Assembly: GCA_012519365.1 (NCBI GenBank)
Contig: JAAYQH010000257.1
Location: 1-8,638 of the forward strand
Reading direction: 5' to 3'
DNA length: 8,638 nucleotides
Source: Planctomycetota bacterium
GTDB taxonomy: Bacteria; Planctomycetota; Phycisphaerae; Sedimentisphaerales; Anaerohalosphaeraceae
The first letter of the stretch is position 1, and every line of letters starts with the position of its first letter. Shown here piece by piece: positions 1 to 6,088 of this stretch. A program made the translations under genes and the position numbers. The notes beneath the pieces were generated by a model. That model did not search any database. It was not told the DNA's origin and saw only the letters and a list, made by a program, of their open reading frames with translations.

Positions 1-1029
1 CTTGAGTTTGAGATACGGCCGCCGTATGAGATTATCGCCGCAGCTGCCCAAACGGCAAACAGCATCACGTTTTACGTTCGCAACAACACGGCTGATGCGC
101 TGCAGGGACAGGCTGTGATTGCATCCGCGGGCAATTCCATCACACAACCGCTCACGATAGCGGCGTTCGGTGATTCCGAACCCATTACGCTTTCCGCTGA
201 GGAGTTTGCTTTGCTGCCGGGGACGAATCGCGTTGCTGTTGTACTGGACGAAGAGAGAGATATCGAGGGCGATGTGATTAACTGGCATATTCGTCCCGAC
301 CGAGATTCGCTGACGTGGGAGACGGTGAACCTGAAACCACTGTTTAACGATAAAATATCACGAATTTTCAAAAATGAATATCTTTCGCCGCGTTCGCCGT
401 ACTGTTCACTGGCGATCCCCAAGCAGGGCATCGGCAGCTGGTGTAATTTTACCAAGACCTTTGATGTGGATGACAGCGGTTTGCGACGTCTGTCTGCCGA
501 AAATGACGGGCGGGTAATGCTGCCGCAGAGCATCTTCTTCAAGATGCCCGCCGAGCCGGATGCGAACAATATCATTTTTACCTCTCAATGGGACAATTTC
601 CCTGAAAAATGCGACATCCCGCTTTCCGGAAAGGCTCGGCATTTGTATCTGCTGATGGCTGGTTCAACCAACTCTATGCAAAGCCGTTTTGATAACGGTG
701 TTGTGGTTGTCACCTATACCGACGGCCAAACTGAGCAGCTGCCTTTGCACAACCCCACTACGTGGTGGCCGATCGAGCAAGACTATTTTATCGACGATTT
801 TGCGTTTCGCCGCCCTGAGCCCATTCCGCCGCGTATCGATCTAAAAACCGGTCACATTCGTATTACTAAGTGGGCAGACTTCAAGGGCAAAGGCGGCACC
901 GTTGCCGGTGGAGCGGCCACAGTGGTGGATATGCCCCTTCGAGCGGACAAGGAATTGTCATCATTGACGGTCCGAACGCTGGCCAATGAGGTCGTGATTG
1001 GGCTGATAAGCGCGACGCTGGTTCGCTGA
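1..1029 (+). CDS. C-terminal part of a large secreted glycosidase-like protein (DUF4450-like), 5' end cut by the window
   Basis: The frame is open from base 1 to TGA at 1027-1029, so 342 residues of a longer protein are visible and its start lies upstream. Residues about 1-100 look like an immunoglobulin-like beta-sandwich. Residues about 105-340 form a beta-rich region with several motifs: a KARHLYLLMAGSTN stretch near 211-224, an RFDNG..VVTYTDG stretch near 229-242, and NPTTWWPIEQDY near 251-262, followed by PPRIDLKTG. The very end, with RTLANEVVIGLISATL, resembles the end of large secreted DUF4450 proteins of Bacteroidetes and Planctomycetes, which I recall as carbohydrate-active. The family call rests on memory of these motifs. 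No catalytic domain is visible, so the substrate is unknown. The pectate lyase gene 25 bp downstream suggests a pectin or rhamnogalacturonan substrate. A different family with the same C-terminal beta domain cannot be excluded. Confidence 0.6.
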   Translation, partial: LEFEIRPPYEIIAAAAQTANSITFYVRNNTADALQGQAVIASAGNSITQPLTIAAFGDSEPITLSAEEFALLPGTNRVAVVLDEERDIEGDVINWHIRPDRDSLTWETVNLKPLFNDKISRIFKNEYLSPRSPYCSLAIPKQGIGSWCNFTKTFDVDDSGLRRLSAENDGRVMLPQSIFFKMPAEPDANNIIFTSQWDNFPEKCDIPLSGKARHLYLLMAGSTNSMQSRFDNGVVVVTYTDGQTEQLPLHNPTTWWPIEQDYFIDDFAFRRPEPIPPRIDLKTGHIRITKWADFKGKGGTVAGGAATVVDMPLRADKELSSLTVRTLANEVVIGLISATLVR

Positions 1030-1054
1030 CATTGTAAAAATGAGGAAGAAACGA

Positions 1055-2179
1055 ATGAAAAATACAAAAAATTGCGTTTTTTTTGCATTTTGGGTTTGTC
1101 TTGCCGGGGTTCATGCTGGCCCTTCGTGGGGACGCTATCTGGCCAAACCCGATGACTGGTTTCGCAGCGAGCAGGGGCAGGTCGTTCTTGAAAACATCCT
1201 GAGTTGGCAGGATAAGTATGGCTCCTGGCCCAAAAATACCGATACCGCCTCCAGGCGGTTTTCGGGCGATCGTGATTCGCTTCAAGGCACGTTTGACAAC
1301 GGCGCCACGACCAGAGAAATGCGAATGTTGGCACGCGCCTATCGGGCAACCGGCCGGCCGGCCTATCGGGATGCGTTTCTTAAGGGGCTGGATTTGATTC
1401 TCAAGGCTCAGTATCCAACCGGCGGCTGGCCGCAGTATTATCCGCCGCCGCAAAAATCATATCACCGGCACATCACCTTTAATGATGGGGCGATGGTGAT
1501 GGTGATGGAGTTGCTCCGGGAGATTGCCAATGAGCCTCAATACGATTTTGTTGACAAAGAACGTCGCAAACGTGCCCAAGAGGCCTTTGACAACGGCGTG
1601 GAGTGTATTCTCAACTGCCAGGTCGTTGTTAACGGCCGACGCACTGTGTGGTGTGCTCAGCATGACGAGACGGATTTTTCCCCCTGTCAGGGGCGTTCTT
1701 ATGAATTGATCTCGCTTAGCGGTGGGGAAAGTGTGGGGATTTTGCAACTGCTGATGTCACTGGAACTCCCATCGCCGGCCGTGGTGGAAGCGATCACCTC
1801 CGCGGTGCGGTGGTATTGCCAGTCGCGTATCGAAGGGGTGCGTGTGGTGATGGAAGATGACATTCCCCGCGTCGTCTGCGACCCCGATGCGCCGCCGCTC
1901 TGGGCGCGTTTTTATAAAATTGAAACCAATCGCCCGTTGTTCAGCAATCGAGATGGCAAACCGCTGTATGATTTCAATCTGGTGGTGCCGGAACGCAGCA
2001 GCGGCTACAAGTGGCTCGGCGAGTGGGGCGAGGACGTCTTTGACGGGTATCAGCGCTGGCGAGAGAAATGGCAGGATCGTCTTGATATTCAGCTGCCCTC
2101 GGTTGCCCAGATGCTCAAAACGACCACGGCGTGCAGCATTCCGTGCCTGGAGAGGGCATCTTACTCAAAAGGCCTGTAA
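1055..2179 (+). CDS. pelA: Pectate lyase, polysaccharide lyase family 10, secreted
   Basis: This enzyme would cleave polygalacturonate by calcium-dependent beta-elimination outside the cytoplasm. ATG 1055 is preferred over ATG 1040 because GAGGAAG at 1042-1048 is correctly placed for it. Positions below count from 1040. A Sec signal peptide covers about 6-26, ending VHA|GPSW. The family 10 toroid follows with WQDKYGSWPKN (56-66), TFDNGATTREMRMLARAY (84-101), GGWPQYYP (128-135), HITFNDGAMVMVMELL (144-159), WCAQHDE (204-210), SLSGGESVGIL (226-236), WARFYKIETNRPLFSNRDG (288-306) and GYKWLGEWG (322-330). Arg290 in WARFY matches the Arg described as catalytic base in Cellvibrio Pel10A (family knowledge). 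The motif set is complete, so the enzyme is probably active. A Cys- and Ser-rich tail of about 30 residues (351-379) extends past the usual family end. It sits 25 bp after the preceding gene, probably in one transcript. Confidence 0.93.
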   Translation: MKNTKNCVFFAFWVCLAGVHAGPSWGRYLAKPDDWFRSEQGQVVLENILSWQDKYGSWPKNTDTASRRFSGDRDSLQGTFDNGATTREMRMLARAYRATGRPAYRDAFLKGLDLILKAQYPTGGWPQYYPPPQKSYHRHITFNDGAMVMVMELLREIANEPQYDFVDKERRKRAQEAFDNGVECILNCQVVVNGRRTVWCAQHDETDFSPCQGRSYELISLSGGESVGILQLLMSLELPSPAVVEAITSAVRWYCQSRIEGVRVVMEDDIPRVVCDPDAPPLWARFYKIETNRPLFSNRDGKPLYDFNLVVPERSSGYKWLGEWGEDVFDGYQRWREKWQDRLDIQLPSVAQMLKTTTACSIPCLERASYSKGL

Positions 2180-2190
2180 CAATGTTTACA
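2175..2190. repeat. Imperfect palindrome overlapping the pectate lyase stop codon
   Basis: Arms TGTAA (2175-2179) and TTACA (2186-2190) are separated by 6 bases, giving a 16-bp near-symmetric element of operator-like size at the start of the intergenic region. It could be a binding site for a dimeric regulator, but short AT-rich palindromes occur by chance and no second copy was seen. Confidence 0.25.
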
Positions 2191-2310
2191 AACTCCATAT
2201 ATGCCGTTTTGGGACTATTAAAATTCGTCTTTTTTTTAATACTTTTTATTTTTTTGGCAAATTATCCTGTTTTCCCCCCATTTCCTCATTGAGTATACAA
2301 GGTGGACTTT
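2180..2310. promoter_or_regulatory. AT-rich intergenic region upstream of the sigma factor gene
   Basis: This 131-bp gap separates the pectinolytic genes from the sigma/FecR unit and is the likely place for its promoter. It contains several T-tracts (2230-2237, 2251-2255 and neighbours). An A/T-only inverted repeat, ATTAAAA (2217-2223) with TTTTAAT (2234-2240), overlaps the first T-tract and could act as a weak terminator. A C6 run (2274-2279) follows. I could not find a -35/-10 pair with acceptable spacing. The near-consensus TATACA at 2294-2299 lies too close to the start codon to be a -10 box. Confidence 0.4.
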
Positions 2311-2856
2311 ATGAGGGATAAAGACAAAACAAAGTGCTCGGCTGTTCCGAAGGGACAATATGAATCGTTTTTGCGGTTGTTTCGGGCCAATGAAGACCGT
2401 TTATTTGGGTTTATATTGAAGTTATTGCCCAATTTTACCGTGGCTGAAGACATCATGCAGGAAACGATGATGACGATGTGGCACAAGTTTGATGACTTTG
2501 AAGAAGGCACTTCTTTTGCGGCGTGGGGGATGAAAATCGCGCGTTTTAAGGTGCTCGAATTTCATCATCAAAATCGACGTCCCGGGGTGGTTTATCTGAA
2601 TGACGAGATCTTGGGCAAACTGGCAGATAACGAAACCTCCTGCAAACACGACAATTGTTATCTTGATGCGCTGCACGGCTGTGTGGACAAACTCAAGGAT
2701 CAGAATCATCAACTCATCACCCTTCGCTATTCACGACAACTATCTGTCAAACAAATTGCACAACAATTGTCCATCTCGGTTAATGTGGTTTATAAGACGA
2801 TGGCAAAAATCCACTATATGCTTCAGCAATGCGTTGAAAAGGCTGTCGGCTTTTGA
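2311..2856 (+). CDS. ECF RNA polymerase sigma factor (Rhodopirellula/Verrucomicrobium type)
   Basis: This 181-residue protein is a group 4 sigma factor that would direct RNA polymerase to a specific promoter set when released from its anti-sigma partner. ATG 2311 is chosen because AAGGTGG (2299-2305) lies 5 bases upstream; GTG 2302 lies inside that site. Sigma region 2 spans about 18-90, with FLRLFRANEDRLFGFILKLL (20-39), the AEDIMQETMMTMWHKFDDFE core (45-64) and the AAWGMKIARFKVLEF promoter-melting part (70-84). A linker with KLADNETS follows. Region 4 covers about 117-172, with helix-turn-helix SVKQIAQQLSISVNVVYKTM (145-164). Length is normal for the family. The FecR-like gene starts 12 bp later in the same frame, the standard arrangement for a sigma and its anti-sigma regulator. 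TGA 2854-2856 is the stop. Which promoters it recognises cannot be read from this window. Confidence 0.93.
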   Translation: MRDKDKTKCSAVPKGQYESFLRLFRANEDRLFGFILKLLPNFTVAEDIMQETMMTMWHKFDDFEEGTSFAAWGMKIARFKVLEFHHQNRRPGVVYLNDEILGKLADNETSCKHDNCYLDALHGCVDKLKDQNHQLITLRYSRQLSVKQIAQQLSISVNVVYKTMAKIHYMLQQCVEKAVGF

Positions 2857-2868
2857 GAGTGGGTCGCT

Positions 2869-5118
2869 ATGCGGGTCAATGACAAAATAGTGATCAATGA
2901 ACTGGTCTGTAAAGCCCTTGGGGGTGCTATATCCGACGCGGAAGGTCGTTATCTTCAGCATCTTCTTGTTGCAGAGCCGGAGGCGATCGCCTATTATCAG
3001 GCCTGTATCAATGTCCATATAGGGCTTCAAAAAATTCAGCCTATTTTGGCCGATTCCTATGCGTTGAGTATGTATTTGGAGGAAATGGCCGAGTATGAGA
3101 AAAACGCCGAAGCGATACACGTGCCGGAACCCAAACAAAAGCCTCGACCTGAACCTGTTAAGGTTGAGCCGGTTCCGGCTGCGGCGCATGAAAACAGCCG
3201 AACGCTGCTCTATACCGCCATTCTTTCAACGGCAGCACTGCTGTTGATGATGTTGTATGTCTATCACAACCCCCGGCCGGTTCGTCAGGAAGTGGCAACG
3301 CTGGTGGATTTGCTTAATGCCGAGTGGGCCAATCCGGAACACGTTCAGCGTGTCGGCTCTCGCGTGATGACCGCTCAGGGGCCGGTGGTGTTAACGAAAG
3401 GGATGATTAAGTTCCTGTATGATGACGGCGTTGAAGTGGTGATCGAAGGGCCGGCCGAGTACGAATTGTTAAGTTCCATGGAAATGGCCCTGCATACGGG
3501 GCGTTTGTTTGCCAGGGTTTCGGATACCGGCAGAGGGTTTACCGTTCGCACGCCGAATACCCGAATTATCGATCTGGGTACGGAGTTCGGAGTTGCGGCC
3601 GATGAGAACGGCGATACGGAACTGCACGTTTTTAAGGGTAAAACCGCCCTGATTGCCGGCTTTGAGCGAAAACAGAAAGAGATCGTTGAGGTCAGCGCTC
3701 GTCAGGCCCGCCGGGTGGATGCCTTAAATGCTGACATTAAGGCGATAGACCTAGCGGCGAGCGGTTTTGCCAGGTCGTTTGATTCACGGCAGGGGACGGT
3801 GTGGCGCGGCGAGTCGGTGGTAGATTTGGCCTGTGTGCTGGCTGGCGAGTTAAACCCGATAAGAGCGGGTGAGGTCGCTTTGGCCCGTGTGCCTGAGACG
3901 GTGTGGCTCAATGACGAACCCAATGAATCGGAACCCGGGATGTTCCAGCCCATTGCTGATAATCCCTTTATCAACGGCATCTTTGTTCCCAACGGAGTGG
4001 ACGGCCCGATAGCGGTGTCCACGGATCCGCATCTGCGATGGGAGGCGCCCCCTTCGGCGGTTCGACAAAAGATTGCATTTTTGCGGTTCGACCTGCGTTC
4101 GCTGGTCGGCGATATATCCGGCGCGATGCTGCGGCTGAATGTGCGGGATATGGTTGGCATCGGCAAACCAATTGCCGTTTACGGGCTGGTTCAAGAGGAG
4201 TATGACGCCTGGTCGGAGGCGGAATTGAATTATCTTAACGCTCCCGGTTTGCGCCAGGCCCCGCTGGGACGTTACGCCCTGGACACGGCGGTTTTGCAAC
4301 GGCTGGGGACGATGGCGTTCAGAGGGGCCGGCGCTCACTATTCAACGACGGAAATGCTGAATCTGGATGACTTTATTCAGCGGGATAGCAACGGGCTGGT
4401 GACGCTGGCGCTGTTGTGTGAGCAAAGCGATCTTTCGGCCGAGTGGCGGTTTATCTCCAAAGAAGGCGACCCAACGCAGGCGCCGGCACTGGTCTTTCCT
4501 CGTGTTGACAACGGGCCGGTGGAGATCAGCACGGCTCAGGGCAATGGCGCTGATACCTATGCTTCTCATGACAACCATCACAACATCATCACGACGGATA
4601 AAACGCACGGCGCAGAGACCGGTGTTTGTGTTCGAAACTTCTGGAAGGATACTATTTTGGTTACCAATGCCGGTGCGGTTCAGTTTGCCCCTTCTGACGG
4701 CGGGGAAATTTGTCCCTTTATGCTGAATCAGCAGCCGGTCGGAACGGCGGATTCTCCCGTCGTGGCGATGCGGGCCAATGCCGGCGTGACCTTTGACGTC
4801 CAGCAGATGCGACGGTATGTGTCGGAGAACAGGCCGCCTCGATGTTTTACGGTTTTATGCGGCGTGCCGGAAAATATAGCAGAATATTCGACCGTTTATC
4901 GCGACGGCTATGTGCCCAGTGTCGATGTTTATGTGCTTGTGGACGGGCAGTTGCGCTTTCGCCGCAGCCATCTGAATCCTACGCTTGAGCCGGAGCGGAT
5001 TCGGCTGGAGCTGGGACCGACGGATCGATATTTGACGCTGGTGGTGACCAGCGCCACGGAACAAAAAACCGTGTTTGACTGGTGTCTGTTTGTCAGGCCG
5101 CGTATCTTATTTGAATAA
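2869..5118 (+). CDS. Membrane-anchored FecR-like anti-sigma regulator with an inserted DNRLRE-like domain
   Basis: This 749-residue protein is the probable regulator of the adjacent sigma factor. Residues 1-80 form an alpha-helical cytoplasmic part typical of planctomycetal FecR proteins. A Pro/Lys/Glu-rich linker (83-106) leads to one membrane segment, about 112-132 (LLYTAILSTAALLLMMLYVY), so the rest should lie outside the cytoplasm. The FecR domain is about 160-265, with VVIEGPAEYEL (190-200), GRLFARV (211-217) and the hallmark TPNTRIIDLGTEFGV (228-242). VWRGESVVDLACVLAG (311-326) opens a lectin-like C-terminal module that ends with DVYVLVDGQLRFRRSHLN (686-703) and RYLTLVV (720-726). Between them, about 386-541, sits a DNRLRE-like beta domain with FLRFDLR (404-410), VYGL (437-440) and LDDFIQRDSNG (499-509). 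The ribosome site is weak, which suggests translational coupling to the sigma gene. Ligand and signal are unknown. Confidence 0.88.
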   Translation: MRVNDKIVINELVCKALGGAISDAEGRYLQHLLVAEPEAIAYYQACINVHIGLQKIQPILADSYALSMYLEEMAEYEKNAEAIHVPEPKQKPRPEPVKVEPVPAAAHENSRTLLYTAILSTAALLLMMLYVYHNPRPVRQEVATLVDLLNAEWANPEHVQRVGSRVMTAQGPVVLTKGMIKFLYDDGVEVVIEGPAEYELLSSMEMALHTGRLFARVSDTGRGFTVRTPNTRIIDLGTEFGVAADENGDTELHVFKGKTALIAGFERKQKEIVEVSARQARRVDALNADIKAIDLAASGFARSFDSRQGTVWRGESVVDLACVLAGELNPIRAGEVALARVPETVWLNDEPNESEPGMFQPIADNPFINGIFVPNGVDGPIAVSTDPHLRWEAPPSAVRQKIAFLRFDLRSLVGDISGAMLRLNVRDMVGIGKPIAVYGLVQEEYDAWSEAELNYLNAPGLRQAPLGRYALDTAVLQRLGTMAFRGAGAHYSTTEMLNLDDFIQRDSNGLVTLALLCEQSDLSAEWRFISKEGDPTQAPALVFPRVDNGPVEISTAQGNGADTYASHDNHHNIITTDKTHGAETGVCVRNFWKDTILVTNAGAVQFAPSDGGEICPFMLNQQPVGTADSPVVAMRANAGVTFDVQQMRRYVSENRPPRCFTVLCGVPENIAEYSTVYRDGYVPSVDVYVLVDGQLRFRRSHLNPTLEPERIRLELGPTDRYLTLVVTSATEQKTVFDWCLFVRPRILFE

Positions 5119-5175
5119 ATGCTGAACGTTATAAACGCTACCAATTATTCAGGAACATTTTTCAGGAGAACAAAA

Positions 5176-5970
5176 ATGAAACGGAAAAACAACACACAAC
5201 AGGGTTTCACGCTGATTGAACTGCTGGTTGTGGTTGCCATTATCGCCCTGCTGATGTCGATTGTGACACCGGCTCTGCGAAAAGCCAAAGAGTATGCGCG
5301 CAAAATTATGTGTCAGTCCAATGAAAAGCAGTTGGGGCTTGCAATTGGTGCATATGAAGCGGAGACGGGCTACAATTTTCGTCTCTACAAATCCGCCGTC
5401 GGGATGTCCAGCGCCGAGTTGCGGCGGCATTGGTTCTGGTGGAATGGCACCGGCGATTATGCGCACGAAGAGACTCCTTTTGCGATTCAGCATATGAGAA
5501 ATGCCGGTCTTTTCCCGTCGTATGAATTTTTGTTCTGCCCCGGCGTGAGGAATCTTTCGCACGACCAAAACTATCCTTTAAGCAAAGTCTCTTCGGGTGA
5601 TTATACGCCCTACAATACCGAAACGATTTATGCGAAGATTGACAGCGGTGAATTGCCGTCCAATGACCGGCCGTTTTTCTGGGGTACGCATGTCTGGCTG
5701 TGGAAAAAGGAGATTCGAGACAATGTGGTTTCTGTCAACAATATATCCAGCGGTGCGATGATGTGCGATATGACGGAGGGGGCATGGAATTTTGCCGCCA
5801 GCACAAATGCCAACTTTGAAAGATTCTTTAATTCGGTGGGTATTTCGCGGATGTTCCAGCATGCCAATGTCCTGATGAGCGATATGAGTGTCAAGAACCC
5901 CACCGATAAGGATGATGAACTGGTCGAATGGTTGTGGGATTCCGATCGCTGGGCGGGTTCGGGATATTAA
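5176..5970 (+). CDS. Prepilin-type N-terminal cleavage/methylation protein (type II pseudopilin-like)
   Basis: This 264-residue protein carries a class III signal: a charged leader MKRKNNTQQG, then FTLIELLVVVAIIALL (11-26). That gives a predicted prepilin peptidase cut at G10|F11 with Glu at mature position 5, followed by a long hydrophobic helix. The rest is an exposed domain rich in W, N and D, with FCPGV (120-124), WGTHVWLW (169-176), MFQHANVLMSDMSVK (226-240) and the terminal WLWDSDRWAGSGY. The last two are typical of planctomycetal pseudopilin-like proteins that occur in many copies per genome. ATG 5176 is chosen because AGGAGA (5164-5169) lies 6 bases upstream; the in-frame ATG 5119 has no such site and would lengthen the leader abnormally. 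TTCAGGA occurs at both 5149-5155 and 5161-5167, a partly duplicated ribosome-site region. No secretion ATPase or peptidase gene is near, so it is unclear whether it assembles into a fibre. Confidence 0.9.
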   Translation: MKRKNNTQQGFTLIELLVVVAIIALLMSIVTPALRKAKEYARKIMCQSNEKQLGLAIGAYEAETGYNFRLYKSAVGMSSAELRRHWFWWNGTGDYAHEETPFAIQHMRNAGLFPSYEFLFCPGVRNLSHDQNYPLSKVSSGDYTPYNTETIYAKIDSGELPSNDRPFFWGTHVWLWKKEIRDNVVSVNNISSGAMMCDMTEGAWNFAASTNANFERFFNSVGISRMFQHANVLMSDMSVKNPTDKDDELVEWLWDSDRWAGSGY

Positions 5971-5985
5971 AAAGCAGCCTACGTT

Positions 5986-6043
5986 ATCGACTGGAGCAGT
6001 CGATTGTCCGTTTTGCGAAAAACGGGAAATGTTTATTTTTTTT
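5986..6043 (+). terminator. Tandem hairpins and T8 tract between the pseudopilin and dockerin-like genes
   Basis: The first hairpin has perfect 7-bp arms ATCGACT (5986-5992) and AGTCGAT (5998-6004) around a 5-base loop. The second has perfect 7-bp arms CCGTTTT (6008-6014) and AAAACGG (6019-6025) around GCGA, and is followed 10 bases later by eight T (6036-6043). This resembles an intrinsic terminator, though the second stem is weak and the T-tract is displaced. The next ribosome binding site starts at 6045, leaving no room for a promoter after the structure. If it works, it would act as a leaky terminator or attenuator for the downstream gene. Confidence 0.45.
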
Positions 6044-6044
6044 C

Positions 6045-6050
6045 GGAGGT
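6045..6050 (+). promoter_or_regulatory. Strong Shine-Dalgarno site GGAGGT
   Basis: GGAGGT lies 5 bases before ATG 6056, an ideal spacing. That ATG opens a frame of only five codons, ending at TGA 6071-6073, in the same frame as the long downstream gene. The site therefore argues that 6056 is the original start of the secreted protein. The later ATGs at 6089 and 6092 have only a weak AGGG (6082-6085) before them. Confidence 0.75.
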
Positions 6051-6055
6051 GAACT

Positions 6056-6073
6056 ATGAAGAGTCGAAAGTGA
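6056..6073 (+). other. Five-codon leader frame (MKSRK-stop), apparent cut-off n-region of the downstream signal peptide
   Basis: The frame reads Met-Lys-Ser-Arg-Lys, then TGA, then Leu-Ala-Ala-Gly-Cys and on into ATG 6089 without another stop. Met-Lys-Ser-Arg-Lys is a normal positively charged start of a Sec signal peptide, and the downstream gene otherwise lacks one. I read it as the first exported residues of the same gene, separated by a nonsense codon. A regulatory minicistron is the alternative. Confidence 0.6.
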
Positions 6074-6088
6074 TTAGCAGCAGGGTGT

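Noticed and set aside
852..1453. Two long minus-strand frames across the start of the pectate lyase gene
   Set aside because: Both lie opposite conserved lyase and DUF4450-like coding sequence, overlap each other, and show no recognisable motif or ribosome site.
2294..2299. TATACA as a -10 box for the sigma factor gene
   Set aside because: It ends at the ribosome binding site, 11 bases before the start codon, so a transcript starting there would lack the Shine-Dalgarno site. No -35 element is at the right distance.
1857..2321. Alternative plus-strand frame running from the lyase gene through the gap into the sigma gene
   Set aside because: It overlaps the conserved WARFY region of the lyase in another frame, has Arg/Pro-rich low-information content, and has no start signal.
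5125..5139. Short inverted repeat AACGTTATAAACG between the FecR and pseudopilin genes
   Set aside because: The arms are only 4 bp with no T-tract, too weak to call a terminator or operator.
5119..5175. Upstream ATG 5119 as start of the pseudopilin
   Set aside because: It has no ribosome site and follows the FecR stop directly. It would add 19 residues before a leader that already fits the prepilin signal with AGGAGA correctly placed.
6071..6073. TGA recoded genome-wide as an amino acid (alternative genetic code)
   Set aside because: TGA ends two other genes cleanly at 1027-1029 and 2854-2856. Tryptophan is encoded by TGG throughout, and no other gene here has an internal TGA.
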